Of a stretch of DNA of 64,000 bases, positions 1 through 10,074 are shown in pieces. The translations under genes and the position numbers were made by a program. This stretch comes from Stentor roeselii. Its lineage: Eukaryota; Ciliophora; Heterotrichea; Heterotrichida; Stentoridae. Location: contig RSEH01000144.1 in NCBI GenBank assembly GCA_006503475.1, positions 57,367 through 121,366 on the forward strand, written 5' to 3'. The notes beneath the pieces are model-generated. The model was not told the origin of the DNA and searched no databases. It worked only from the letters and a program-made list of their open reading frames with translations. The number at the start of each line of letters is the position of its first letter. Positions within the stretch are counted from its first letter, which is position 1.

Positions 1-794
1 TCAACACGAACCCGTACCTCAAAACAAGCAGAAACTTTAAACAAACATCTAAAAACCTCATCATTCCCACCAAAAACATTGAGATACCCAGTAAAAATCT
101 CTGAAATCACTTCAAAAATTTCTTTATCTTTCTCAAATCCATCCCCATCAATTCTAATAAAAAGTCCAAGATCAACAACTCTCACAATTTCCTTGACCCC
201 CTCCAAAAAAGCATCTCGAGACATACGAAGAGCCAAATTTTTCCACTCATCATCCTCATTCCTTTCAAGCACCTGCAAAAGTCGAGCAAAGCAAGCCAAA
301 GCCGATTTGAAGCCACTTTCACTGCATGCAAGTCCTTGCGCCCTGAATTTTTTAATTTCTTCAATGGAAGGTTTTAGTAGTCCAGGAAATGCGGCTTTGA
401 TGATTTCTTGTGGAAGATTTTTCTTTAAAATAACAGTTTTCAAGGCATTCCAAGCGATTTTCTTAAGTCCAGATTCGTTTTTTTCAATGTTTTTAACTAG
501 AGCTGAGAGCATTACAGTGAGAATCATGGAGCTATCCTGAGAACAGTCGAATAAGTCATTGATGAAGTCAGAGTCGATTAACATCTGCAGGATTTCCAGA
601 CTTTTTTGACTGACTTCAGCTGTTTTTGCAATTGCAGAGACTCGAACGAGGATTACCCTCAGCATATTGTGAGGCAACATTGGAAAACTAGTCAAAGCTG
701 AGTGGATCAGGTCGATAGAAGACTTCAACTTTAAACCTTTTGCATCTCGGATGGTTTCAACTGACTGGCAAAGCTGGACAAACAGGTTTTCCAT
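1..794 (-). CDS. Partial helical (HEAT/ARM-like) protein, 3' end off the window
   Basis: An open frame runs on the minus strand from an ATG at 794 to the window edge, giving about 264 residues without a stop; the C-terminus lies outside the window. The start reads MENLFVQLCQSVETIRD. The product is almost wholly amphipathic helix with regularly spaced leucines and alanines, as in HEAT or armadillo solenoids, but no named family was recognised. It follows the deubiquitinase gene on the same strand; only 4 bp (795-798) separate that gene's TAA from this ATG, and the two frames differ. No GT-N11-AG 15-mer that would fuse the two genes was found at the junction. A scaffold role is a guess from the fold only. 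Confidence 0.7.
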   Translation of the reverse strand, partial: MENLFVQLCQSVETIRDAKGLKLKSSIDLIHSALTSFPMLPHNMLRVILVRVSAIAKTAEVSQKSLEILQMLIDSDFINDLFDCSQDSSMILTVMLSALVKNIEKNESGLKKIAWNALKTVILKKNLPQEIIKAAFPGLLKPSIEEIKKFRAQGLACSESGFKSALACFARLLQVLERNEDDEWKNLALRMSRDAFLEGVKEIVRVVDLGLFIRIDGDGFEKDKEIFEVISEIFTGYLNVFGGNDEVFRCLFKVSACFEVRVRV

Positions 795-798
795 TTAA

Positions 799-3441
799 TT
801 AGTTACAAGATAAGCAAATCTCGCGTGAGATGTGAATCAAGTTACGGCAAGATTTACACTTTTTATTGAAATGAATGCATTTTTCGCAGAACTTGTGGCA
901 AGTTTCGCTACTGCAGAATAAACAACGGTCACTTTTTAACTTTAACTTGCAGAACAGGCAGAAGCCGTATGATGGAAGCAAGTCTTCGCAGAGCTCGCAG
1001 GATTTTATTGAGTCTTTCACGGTTCTTGGCTTGCTTTCTTGGGTGTATGAGAGACAGTCGGAGTTTTTGCATTTTGAACCCTTTTCTAAAGGATATCCGC
1101 AAGACTTGCATTTTTCTTTTAAAGTGAAGCAGGATTTACAGATAATTAGTTTTCCGTCGCATTTTCGGCATTTGATTGAATATTCGAAACAGTTTATACA
1201 AAATTTTTCTTCTTTTGAAGAGATTTTTGAGTTGCAGTAGGTGCAGATGGTTTTAGTTGAATGGTCTAAGGTTGAGGGGTCTTTTTGTTCTTTAAGATCT
1301 TTTTGGTCTTTTAGATCTTTTTGCTCTTTTTGTAGAAGATTAAAGTTCATGTGCCTAACGTTTGGGGTTCCTGTTGAAGAGCAGCTGGAACTTTTGCATT
1401 TCTGGCCTTTTTCGATAAGACTTCCACAACTTTTGCATTCTTCTTTAGATCTTAAACAGGATTTGCAGATAGCTACTATTCCTTCACATTTCTGGCATTT
1501 TTTTTTATTATGTATACAGTTTTCGCAGTATTTATCTTCAATAGAAATAAATTTCGAGTCGCAAAAATTGCAGTTTTTTTTCAACTGGTTTGGATTTTCC
1601 TGCTTTTTTTGTTGGACGTTGAAATTCGAGTGATTTAGATTTTCATGAGAGCAATTGCTGCATCGTATTTGGTTGATTTTATTGAAATACTCACAATTAT
1701 CACATTTTTTTAAGTTTTTCCAACAAGAAGAGCAGGCACGTTTTTTTGGTTTGTTGAAGCACTTTTTGCATTGAGATGATTCGACTTCCAGTCTGCACCA
1801 GGCACAAATTCTTGATTTTTCAAAGGAAAGAGGTTGAGAACAATCAAAGCATCTATTTTCAACAAGGCACTTTTTGCATATCTTAACCATTTTCGAACCG
1901 CATTGTGGACAAATGGTGCAAACGCAAGGCTTAGATGTGCAATCACAGGGTGGTTCATTTCTTCTAATTAACTTTTCAGGAGAATTCATTTTCGAGTCAG
2001 TAGAAGTTTCATCTTTTGCTAATTTTTTCGAAAGATCATAATTATTTCCTTTAGGACTATTCATTTCTTTCTGAGGATTTTTCTTCACTTCTTGTTTCTT
2101 CGGAGTATTCAAGTTCTCTTTAACCTCGCCACAAGATATGCAAGAAGTCTCTTCAGAGTTATTATAAAAAGTGCAGATTTTGCAAACCCACCCTGAAAGT
2201 CCAGGTCGAATCAACTTGCATCGAGTACAGAAGACCCAGTTAGAATTATTACAATTCCCACATTTGCATTTCCAATCATCATCCTCTTTACTATCTTCTT
2301 GATTTTTCATAAAATTCAACAAGTCAGTCTCCAATTTGATCCATTCATTAAAAGCGACTCCAGACTCTTCCCAGTTTTCAGCCTCTTCATAAAACAACCC
2401 AACAGGAAAGAACCTATTTTTCAAGCAATCAATAACGAAGTCGATCCAGCTTCCATCTCCAACGATTTTTCCTCTTTCATCATCAATTTTAAACCATTCC
2501 TTGTTGTGGCCTGTACGAATTGCGCAGATATAATGACCCCTTCCATACAAAATGACTGATTTCAAATTATAAACAGTTTCGCAGTTCACCTCATAAATCG
2601 AGTCAAGTTTCAGTGAATAAGGAACACTAATCAACACCTGAAGTATTTGAATCAGCTTGGGGTTGAAATCCTTCCAAATCAAGTTAATTGAAAAAACCTT
2701 CGGCGGCTGAAGAAGTTTTAAAATTTTTCTACTTTTAGCAATTTTGCAGTCTTTCGGACAAGTCTTGTATTCACTTTCAGCCCATTGTATTTTGATGTAT
2801 TTTTGTAGACTATTCTCAAATCGAATAACATTCGAAAGCTCAAAAACTTCGAAGTCCTCCCTTCTTTTTTTTTTTAGCAAAGCGTATTTATCCTGTTCTG
2901 AGCCTTGTTCAAAGATAAGATTCACGTAAAAATGATGGAAAAAGGTGTTAGTGTCCCAGGTTTCCTTTTTTTGCGCTTTGCACTCACAGATCAGTGTTTC
3001 TTCAACTTGGATACGGAACAAATCATGTGCAGGGCAAGACTTGCAAGCGACGTCTTCATCATGAAAGGAAGAAAGAAGTGCTGACAAGGCTTCCATACTG
3101 TCAGCTGGCTCGTTGATTGAGAAAAGATTTCGAGATTCGAATTTTTCAGCAAGCTCTGCCCGAAGTCTTGAAATGTCAATCGCAGTTCCTCTCTCTGTTG
3201 AAGTCTTTTTAGTGTAGTCTGATAAAATCTCTTTTAAACCACAAAGAAGGCAGTAATGCTGCTTCGATGAACGGCAACTTCCGAATTTCTCGATTGATGC
3301 TCGGAATGTTTGCAGGTGGAATAAAACTTGAAGAGCTGAATTTAAAAAACAGTTCGATTCGCCGAGGTTGTTTATGAAACCTGTTATTTTTGGAGTTGTT
3401 GAGGATTGCCTTGATTTGGATATTGGGTTTTTTTGAGACAT
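799..3441 (-). CDS. USP-type ubiquitin hydrolase with RanBP2 and CxxC zinc modules
   Basis: 880 residues. The N-terminus has a USP cysteine box, GFINNLGESNCFLNSALQ, with candidate nucleophile C31. A histidine box (GRGHYICAI) lies near residue 304, followed by WFKIDD, so a cysteine-protease deubiquitinase fold is likely. Residues about 390-460 hold RanBP2-like zinc fingers (WKCKCGNCNNSNWVFCTRC, then WVCKICTFYN), which in other proteins bind ubiquitin or RNA. The C-terminal 400 residues are packed with CxxC pairs and include two copies of a block of about 65 residues containing ICKSC and CKSCG. The GEsNCFLN form resembles the divergent plant and protist USP group more than canonical GNTCYMN enzymes. 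Activity is inferred; the catalytic Cys and His are visible. Single exon, stop TAA. Confidence 0.8.
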   Translation of the reverse strand: MSQKNPISKSRQSSTTPKITGFINNLGESNCFLNSALQVLFHLQTFRASIEKFGSCRSSKQHYCLLCGLKEILSDYTKKTSTERGTAIDISRLRAELAEKFESRNLFSINEPADSMEALSALLSSFHDEDVACKSCPAHDLFRIQVEETLICECKAQKKETWDTNTFFHHFYVNLIFEQGSEQDKYALLKKKRREDFEVFELSNVIRFENSLQKYIKIQWAESEYKTCPKDCKIAKSRKILKLLQPPKVFSINLIWKDFNPKLIQILQVLISVPYSLKLDSIYEVNCETVYNLKSVILYGRGHYICAIRTGHNKEWFKIDDERGKIVGDGSWIDFVIDCLKNRFFPVGLFYEEAENWEESGVAFNEWIKLETDLLNFMKNQEDSKEDDDWKCKCGNCNNSNWVFCTRCKLIRPGLSGWVCKICTFYNNSEETSCISCGEVKENLNTPKKQEVKKNPQKEMNSPKGNNYDLSKKLAKDETSTDSKMNSPEKLIRRNEPPCDCTSKPCVCTICPQCGSKMVKICKKCLVENRCFDCSQPLSFEKSRICAWCRLEVESSQCKKCFNKPKKRACSSCWKNLKKCDNCEYFNKINQIRCSNCSHENLNHSNFNVQQKKQENPNQLKKNCNFCDSKFISIEDKYCENCIHNKKKCQKCEGIVAICKSCLRSKEECKSCGSLIEKGQKCKSSSCSSTGTPNVRHMNFNLLQKEQKDLKDQKDLKEQKDPSTLDHSTKTICTYCNSKISSKEEKFCINCFEYSIKCRKCDGKLIICKSCFTLKEKCKSCGYPLEKGSKCKNSDCLSYTQESKPRTVKDSIKSCELCEDLLPSYGFCLFCKLKLKSDRCLFCSSETCHKFCEKCIHFNKKCKSCRNLIHISREICLSCN

Positions 3442-3980
3442 TTTATTGAGAGTTGTTTGGAAGGTTGTTTGATTTAGGATTGAAATGAGTTGGAGAGAAG
3501 AGATGATCGTTTAATTTATTGATGAGAGATTTTTCGGATGGAATTTATTATTCAATGTATTTTTTCTATGAGGGTTAACACTTGATATAATAACTTGAAA
3601 TCGAATGAGATCAAATATCTAAAAAACGTGAGTTGTTATAGTTGGTGACTTTGTAAATCTTTGGAAATCATGAATTGATAAATTCTTTTAAAAAGGTTCA
3701 TGGAATCTATCAAATTGTATGCTCTTTTTAAATTTTCTTAAATATTTTAGCGAAAGAAGCATCCTTAGTGGTTAATTATTAAAACTTACGTCTAAAAACC
3801 TTAAATTTTCTGCTTCCAGAAGAGATATTTCTTTTTTTTCCACATAAAGGGTAGCCACTGACACAAAAATTTTTACTACGACATAATTAAATGATAGTAA
3901 ATATTATTCAAGGAATCTAGTTAAATTGGGTTGAAGGGCTTTACCATTTATATATTAGTGTTATAATTTTAGGATATACT
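3442..3980. other. Divergent intergenic region, 539 bp
   Basis: This AT-rich stretch separates the divergent deubiquitinase (minus) and ABCG transporter (plus) genes and presumably holds both promoters. It is much longer than most divergent gaps in this window. I saw no open frame, tRNA or strong hairpin in it. Confidence 0.6.
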
Positions 3981-5795
3981 ATGCGTTTTGAAGACCCTGA
4001 AAAGGAAAAATTGGTGAATGACAACAGCTCATTAGAATTAGACCAGGTTCAGCAAATCACGGTCAACTGGCGTAATATAAACCTTACCGTGGAAACAAAT
4101 GGACAGTCCAATGAGATACTCAAAGACATTTCAGGGTATGCGAATCCTCATGAAATGTTAGCCATTATGGGCATGTCGGGCTCGGGAAAGACCTCTTTGC
4201 TTTCAATTATCTCAAACCATATTGAGATCAAGACCTCCTATAACCTCACTGGGACTTTAAAGCTTAACAATGTTGAATATTCTGAAATAAATCCCAATCG
4301 ATTCATGAGATATATTGCTCAAGATGATGAGTTATACGATTTTCTGACCCCTCGAGAAACTTTTAAGTTCTTTGGAAAACTTCAAACCAATTTGTCAAAT
4401 GAAAAAATTAACAAAAAGGTTAACCAAATTATCCATGAATTAAAACTTGAAAGGGTGGCTGATTCGATTGTAGGAAACAACATAATCAAAGGACTTTCAG
4501 GAGGTGAAAAGAAAAGAGTTTCAATCGGATTAAATCTCGTCAGCGACCCATCAGTGATAATCTTAGATGAGCCCACTTCAGGTTTAGACAGTAGCATTGC
4601 CCTGTCTGTGATGGAGTTAATTAAAAATACATGCAACCAAGGAATCACTGTGATTCTAACAATTCATCAGCCAAGCAAATCAATTTTTGACCTATTCGAT
4701 AGACTAGCCCTAATGCATAAAGGTCAATTGGTATATCAAGGACCAGCGAAAGATTCAATGGATTACTTCAAATCAATTGATTATCCTGTTCCACATGAAA
4801 CAAACCCTTGTGATCACTTTTTAACAGTTTTAAGCCTGAAAAACATGGAATTCCCAGAAGAAGTTCTAAAAAAATTCCACGAAGCTTACAAAAAACTCGA
4901 ACCAGAAATACTGAAAAAAATTGATTCAATAGATGAAACTGTCATAGAAAATGAAGAAGCGTCTTCAGGATTTTTCAAAGCTTTGATAATCCTACTGGGA
5001 AAAGCGATGATTTCAATGAAAAGAAATCCGCTGGTACTTGCTTTCAAATTATTTCAAGCAACAGCCATCGGACTTTTCATGGCCTTGACCTTTATTGATC
5101 TAGGGTACGATGAAGACGGTATCGGAGATAGAAGTGGAGCAATTATATTCACAATAGTCAACACTATAGTCCTAAACATTATTTTTTACTCACTTGTTAT
5201 AGCGAATGAAAAGAGGTCACTAATGAAAAACTATAAAAACGGACTTTATAACTTCCACAGTCATTTTATTTCATTTTTACTTATTGAAGCGGTTTTAGCA
5301 ATTCCTTGCAGTACGTTCTTTACCCTGATCTCCTACTGGATCATAGGGTTTAATGATGATTCTGGCTCAAAAGTGATTCTTTTCATCCTGATTACTTATT
5401 GTGCATTTATTGGAGGAGCTGTTTATGGACTATTAGCTTCTTCTGTTTCTGATACTATCACTCAGGCTACTTTTGTTGGACCTACTATTGCAACTATTCA
5501 AGGAATTTGTGGAGCGGTCTTCACTCATTCTGATACTCATCCATCAGGCATGGCCTGGCTCAAGTATTGTTCTTTCATGTATTATTTAAGAACAGCTTAT
5601 TATAAGAATGAGTTTGATGATCTGGATTATGATGATGATGTCGTATTTGAACCGGATGATCGATTTGGAATTGAGAAATCTATTGCTAGGAATCTTCTCT
5701 GTGGAATGGGGATTACATTGTTTACTTACTTCGTGTGTGTGTTCATCTTTTGGTATGGCACCAAAACTATAAGACTTTCAAAGATATTTGGATAG
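3981..5795 (+). CDS. ABCG-family half transporter
   Basis: 604 residues, a normal length for an ABCG half-size transporter with the nucleotide-binding domain first. Visible motifs are Walker A GMSGSGKTS (about 64-72), signature LSGGEKKR (about 172-179), Walker B VIILDEPTSGLD (about 193-204) and the H-loop TIHQPS. About six hydrophobic segments follow from residue 350 to the C-terminus, including stretches around FKLFQATAIGLFMAL and FVCVFIFWYGTK. Half transporters work as dimers and export lipids, sterols or small molecules using ATP; the substrate cannot be told from sequence. The acidic loop before the last membrane segment (DDLDYDDDVVFEPDD) is unusual. Single exon, stop TAG. Confidence 0.95.
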   Translation: MRFEDPEKEKLVNDNSSLELDQVQQITVNWRNINLTVETNGQSNEILKDISGYANPHEMLAIMGMSGSGKTSLLSIISNHIEIKTSYNLTGTLKLNNVEYSEINPNRFMRYIAQDDELYDFLTPRETFKFFGKLQTNLSNEKINKKVNQIIHELKLERVADSIVGNNIIKGLSGGEKKRVSIGLNLVSDPSVIILDEPTSGLDSSIALSVMELIKNTCNQGITVILTIHQPSKSIFDLFDRLALMHKGQLVYQGPAKDSMDYFKSIDYPVPHETNPCDHFLTVLSLKNMEFPEEVLKKFHEAYKKLEPEILKKIDSIDETVIENEEASSGFFKALIILLGKAMISMKRNPLVLAFKLFQATAIGLFMALTFIDLGYDEDGIGDRSGAIIFTIVNTIVLNIIFYSLVIANEKRSLMKNYKNGLYNFHSHFISFLLIEAVLAIPCSTFFTLISYWIIGFNDDSGSKVILFILITYCAFIGGAVYGLLASSVSDTITQATFVGPTIATIQGICGAVFTHSDTHPSGMAWLKYCSFMYYLRTAYYKNEFDDLDYDDDVVFEPDDRFGIEKSIARNLLCGMGITLFTYFVCVFIFWYGTKTIRLSKIFG

Positions 5796-7701
5796 AATTA
5801 GGTAGTTTAAGTTATAGAATTTATGAATAAATCTTTTTGATGAGGTTTTGGTTTATTATTAAATAATTTTGTGATTTATGTTTTAGATAAATTACTTGAG
5901 TGAGGTTCTAATGGAGCTTAGATTTATTAGATAAAATCTTTTGAAGTAAAGAATTTGATGGGAATTATATTTCTTACAAATATAAGATTTTATTGTTGTT
6001 AGCATAGAATTTTATATATGGTGAACTATGATAGGAAATTATTCAATTTATCTTTATTGGGATTTTAAAGCAATAGAAATTTATTTCTTTACAAAAATCT
6101 GGTGGAAAATTAAGGATTTCTAATTAAATGTAACTTGGTAAATCAAAAATATTAGTGAATATTTATATGTTGAAGTCTAGTAATTAATCTGAGTTTGATT
6201 GTTGAAATATAAAATTAAATGAAAAAAATTAGTTAATCTTTGTTCTAATTAAAGTGACTAAATTAAGTTATTTTGAGTAAGTGCCTCACCTTGTAAATGA
6301 TGCCGAGTTTTTCATTTATACTTGCTAAATAAAAAACTTTTTTTTGGGACTAATATTATTGATATAGATTTTTTTAATATAATAATGATCAAAATCTGCT
6401 AGCAATATTAAACTATTTATATAACTTTTAGATTAAAATTAAAAATAAGTAAGGTTTGATTGATTCTACTTATTAATTAAGAATTTTTACATTTTAACAA
6501 AAAATTAAATTAAATAGCATGACCACATGGGCCTAGTGATTGTAACTATGTGGCTACCTGGTAAACTTATTCTGGCCTAGCAAGGAAATATTCCTGGAGG
6601 TAAAAATCTTTTAAAAAACATTAAAACTGTTCAAGGAAAAAGTCATTATTCATTTAATATAAATTTATGAATAATATTCTTGGCAACTCATATTAGAAAT
6701 TTTAATACAATTGAATTATATACAATTCTTGATGATTTTTTTTTTTTAAACTCAAGCAAGCTTGTGAAGAAATCGAAAATCTTATAGTAAATTCATAGTT
6801 TTCCTGTCGTAAATAAAAGCCTTGATAATATTTTACTTAATTAAAGTTCTTGACAAAAGATTAGAGTTAAACAATGGGAAAATCTTATTAATAAAAAAGT
6901 CAAGTTAGAGCTCCTACATATGGAAATTTGGAAATTTTAGACAGCGATTAGATCAATACATGAGAAAATACCTTATCACTTTTAATAATATCATTTTTTA
7001 ATATTTCTTGCTGCATATCTCTTATAGTGACCTTGAAAATCTTAATATTAAAGATAACTTCACTACTTAACTCTTAGTGGTTTTCTCCTTGTAAGTCGGC
7101 ATGTTTTTACTATAGATTGAATCTACTAAAAATTCTGCTTTTCATCAAGACTTTTTATAGAGAAATCAATATCAATGAACTTATTGATGTTCAAATAAAG
7201 AAAATTAGAAACGAAAAGTTGTATCAAAAAAACTAAAATACAAATCCTACAGTGATTTAAAAATATTAAGACTTCAGGACGTTGATACTTTACTATTTTC
7301 TTCTAAAAATTGCCTTCAATAATCATAAAGTAACCTTTAAATAAATTCAGAGGAAAAAAAATAGAAAATTCTAATAAAAAATGTAGCTTTGAGTTTCTGA
7401 ATAATAAAATTTTTATTTCAAGATAAAGAAATCTTTAACAAAAGTTCAATTATCTTTAAATTGAAAAAAAAAATTGAATAGACCAAGTAATTTTAGTAAA
7501 TAACTCAGCTGATTAAAGATAAAAATGAACAATTCATAGTATAAAAAATAACAGAATTCACATAAAAAATTCATATGAAAAAATATGGTTCATAGATACA
7601 AAATAATATGACTCAGTTCCATCAATATACTAGAACTCTCTATAACTATAAATGCTAAAATTTGAAACCCTTAAAAGAAAAATTTATCTATTAAATGTTC
7701 T
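5796..7701. other. AT-rich gap, 1.9 kb, no recognisable gene
   Basis: Stops occur in all frames at high density and I find no convincing relic. The only compositional anomaly is a short GC-richer island at about 6519-6605, listed separately. The length is odd for a window where most gaps are under 100 bp. Confidence 0.5.
6519..6605. other. Structured GC-rich island, possible ncRNA
   Basis: Inside the AT-rich gap, CCACAT (6523-6528) pairs with ATGTGG (6548-6553), the heptamer GGCCTAG occurs twice (6530-6536 and 6574-6580), and AGGAA/TTCCT forms a small hairpin at 6583-6595. It does not fit tRNA, 5S, U1, U2, U4, U5, U6, RNase P or SRP motifs that I know. Strand and function are unknown. Confidence 0.2.
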
Positions 7702-8802
7702 TTAATAATCCTTTTCATCATGATTATAAGTAAAATCTTGGTACATATAAGAGCTTGAGTCTAATCCTGAAGTCAAAGTCTCATCGTAAGCAATATTAAT
7801 TTCCTTATCTTCAAAATACTTCGAATCAAAGGGTCCTTCTAATTTCGGTTTAAAAGGAGGCTTAACCAGTTTTTTATTCATCTTTTCCCAATCAACCCCA
7901 GTAAAAAACATATGATTCCGAATTATTTCAGAGTTTTCCAGTCTTTTTTTTGGCTAAATAATACATACATCTAAGGTCAGTAAATTTTCAATAAGATCAG
8001 CAGCAGCATTAGTGAGATATCCACTTATATCAACCTCCCGATTGATAATTTTCCTATAAACCTCTTCCTTATTTTCTGCCAAAAACGGTGATACACCAGT
8101 GATCATTTCAAATAGAAGAACTCCAAGACCCCAGTAGTCCACAGCTTTATTATATCCTTGATTAAGAATGATTTCAGGAGCCAGGTAAGAAGCAGTTCCA
8201 CAAAAAGTATAAGCTAGTGAGTTCGAGTCATCAATTCCTTCAGCGCTAAGTCCGAAGTCAGTAAGTTTTACATGTCCATTCTCATCAATGAGTATATTTT
8301 CCGGTTTCAAGTCACGATAAATAACTCCAACAGAATGAAGATAATCAATAGCTAAAAAGACTTCAGCAGCATAGAACCTTGCCTTATCTTCAGTGAACTT
8401 TCCACTTTTCCTCAGCTGTGCCAGCAAGTGTCCACCTTGCACGAACTCCATAACAATGAAAAGATGTTTATTATCCTGAAAGGTATATTTCAGCTCGACG
8501 ATGAAAGGCGATCTGGACTTCATCAAGATATTTTTTTCACTTATTGTATGAAATCTTTGCTTTTTCGCTTCCAAGTCTTTCTTTTTCAAAACTTTCATTG
8601 CGAATGACTCGCCGGTATCTTGCTTTTGAACTAAATAAACTTGGCTGTACTCACCCATTCCGATTCGACGAATTGGAATGAATCTGTTGTCATTCAACTT
8701 TATTGAATTTGGACTGTCTGATGATAGGATGTCTTGTAATGATGAACGATGAGGGCCGGTACTTGTGTCTGGAGGGCAACAACAGTTGCTGAAGTTTCCC
8801 AT
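7702..8802 (-). CDS. AGC-family protein kinase, predicted N-myristoylated, one intron
   Basis: Exons 8802-7969 and 7953-7702 are joined over a 15-nt intron, giving 361 residues. The splice restores LTLDPKKRLE, the expected end of an AGC catalytic core. Visible: glycine loop GMGEYSQV (48-55), lysine K70 in AMKV, YRDLKPEN (D164), DFG (182-184), activation loop TFCGTASYLAPE with a PDK1-type threonine, and a C-terminal tail with PPFKPKL and a hydrophobic motif ending DFTY, closer to S6K/SGK than to PKA's FTEF. The start MGNFSNCCC carries a myristoylation glycine and three cysteines suited to palmitoylation, so membrane anchoring is predicted. All catalytic residues are present. The tail hydrophobic motif has Tyr in place of the first Phe. 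Exact subfamily is uncertain. Confidence 0.93.
7954..7968 (-). other. 15-nt intron (AGC kinase)
   Basis: Minus-strand sequence GTATGTATTATTTAG. It carries the in-frame TAG that would otherwise end the kinase before its AGC tail. A is at position 10. Confidence 0.93.
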
Positions 8803-9122
8803 GAAATTATTTGGAGAAATTTAATGAATGCTTAGATTTATTAGGGATATTATGGATGTGGAAGATTTTTTTGGAAATATGAAAAAAGTGGATTCAATTG
8901 TTTTAGGAAATTTATTTCATGTGAAAATTTTTGGTTTTTGTTTGGGGTGTAGGTTTAATGTGGAGGAAATTGTTGAGTTTGAATTTAGTCAAGGTTTGAT
9001 ATTCAAGAGATTTTAATGATAGCAATATAAAATACCAGCTAAATTAAAATAATTCTATTGATCATGCCTCATCTTCAATAAAACTTCATCAACCAAAATA
9101 TCCAAAATAAAATTCATCTAAA
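8803..9122. other. Intergenic, 320 bp
   Basis: This lies upstream of the AGC kinase and downstream of the C2 protein gene, both minus strand. A 62-codon plus-strand frame at 8828-9016 has no recognisable features and is not called. Nothing else is seen. Confidence 0.5.
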
Positions 9123-9800
9123 CTATAAACCTTCTTCATTCATTTCAATAAATTCCTTAATCTTCTCTATTTTCTCCTGACAAGCATTAAAAAGGTTCAA
9201 GTAAAGTTCCTTTTCATCAAAAATCTTTTGAACCTTAATTAAGATCATTCCATTTTCCTCCCCTTTCATTTTTTCCAAATTAACCCACCTGAAAAAAACC
9301 TTTTGATCAATAAGCTGTTTATCCTTCAATACAAACTCCCCAACCTTCTTCAAAGTTCTAGTCGGCCGATGGACTAAAACTTCAAAGCGAACATCTCCAG
9401 TAACCTCTCCATCAACCTCAAAAAACTGATTCCAAATCGGAAGTTCAAAATCAGTGAGATCCGTATCAAAAACCCTTTTTGAGTCTTCTAAACTAACCCT
9501 AACCAAAACCTTTTTCCTTTCCAAACAACTCGGCTTACAAAGTCCGGCCCCTTTCTGAACCTCAATAAGAGTTCTCTTGCAAGTCTCTTCAGAAGTACCT
9601 TCATAAAATTTCTTAAATTTATGCTTTTCATGCTTCAACTCTTTCACTAAAGCTTTAAGATTAGGAAGAAACTGTTTTAACATCGGAAGCTGACAGTCTT
9701 CATCAGTGAAGCAGATGAAATTTTTATCGTTTTTGTTTTTTTGTTTAGTGGAATGTCTGAGTTTGTCTCTTTCCGAGTATCGTTCTGTGCAGTTTCCCAT
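9123..9800 (-). CDS. Small C2-domain-like protein, predicted N-myristoylated
   Basis: 225 residues starting MGNCTERYS, a good N-myristoylation site with an adjacent palmitoylatable cysteine. Residues about 90-205 have the strand pattern of a C2 domain: KVLVRVSLEDSKRV, then LPIWNQFFEVDGE (the P-x-W-N-x-x-F C2 hallmark), VRFEVLVHR, and GMILIKVQKI near the end. C2 domains bind membranes or proteins, often with calcium; aspartates are present but I cannot assign a full calcium site. A basic N-terminal region (KQKNKNDK) may aid membrane binding. The start is 20 bp from the divergent PC4 gene start. Single exon, stop TAG. C2 assignment is by pattern only. Confidence 0.7.
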   Translation of the reverse strand: MGNCTERYSERDKLRHSTKQKNKNDKNFICFTDEDCQLPMLKQFLPNLKALVKELKHEKHKFKKFYEGTSEETCKRTLIEVQKGAGLCKPSCLERKKVLVRVSLEDSKRVFDTDLTDFELPIWNQFFEVDGEVTGDVRFEVLVHRPTRTLKKVGEFVLKDKQLIDQKVFFRWVNLEKMKGEENGMILIKVQKIFDEKELYLNLFNACQEKIEKIKEFIEMNEEGL

Positions 9801-9820
9801 GAGTTGGTTAAAAGTTATAA

Positions 9821-10033
9821 ATGGAAGAACGCAAAATTCAACTTTCTGAGCTAAGATTTGCTGAAGTTTCTAAGTTTAAAGGTAGAACTTTCGTGAATAT
9901 CAGAGAATTTTACAAGGATAAAGACAACCTGTTGAAGCCAAGTAAAAAAGGAATTAGTTTATCAATCGAGCAGTGGAAGTCTTTGATGGAAAACTCAGAA
10001 AAAATAAACGATTGGCTTGAATCAGGTAAATAA
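9821..10033 (+). CDS. SUB1: Transcriptional coactivator PC4/SUB1 domain protein
   Basis: 70 residues that match the PC4 (p15/Sub1) single-stranded-DNA-binding domain almost end to end: FKGRTFVNIREFYKDK, then LLKPSKKGISLSIEQWKSL. PC4 helps RNA polymerase II initiation and binds melted DNA as a dimer. The protein consists of little more than the domain; the serine-rich N-terminal extension of animal PC4 is absent. The ATG at 9821 is the only sensible start and lies 20 bp from the divergent C2 gene start. The frame ends at a TAA. A possible GTAAATAATAACTTTAG after GGT-type sequence would be 17 nt, not 15, so it is not taken as an intron. Confidence 0.92.
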   Translation: MEERKIQLSELRFAEVSKFKGRTFVNIREFYKDKDNLLKPSKKGISLSIEQWKSLMENSEKINDWLESGK

Positions 10034-10074
10034 TAACTTTAGCTAGTTTACTCTTATTAAAGACTATTCAGACT

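Noticed and set aside
79-540. A 153-codon plus-strand frame
   Set aside because: It is antisense to a longer minus-strand frame (1-794) with better protein character; its Ser/Phe/Lys-rich product is typical of a shadow.
795-801. A single fused gene joining the deubiquitinase and the helical protein
   Set aside because: The frames differ and no 15-nt intron fits at the junction.
8828-9016. A 62-codon plus-strand frame upstream of the AGC kinase
   Set aside because: No domain, no signal, low complexity; consistent with chance in AT-rich DNA.
10022-10044. A possible intron after the PC4 domain
   Set aside because: The GT-AG interval would be 17 nt, unlike every other intron here, and the unspliced end is normal.
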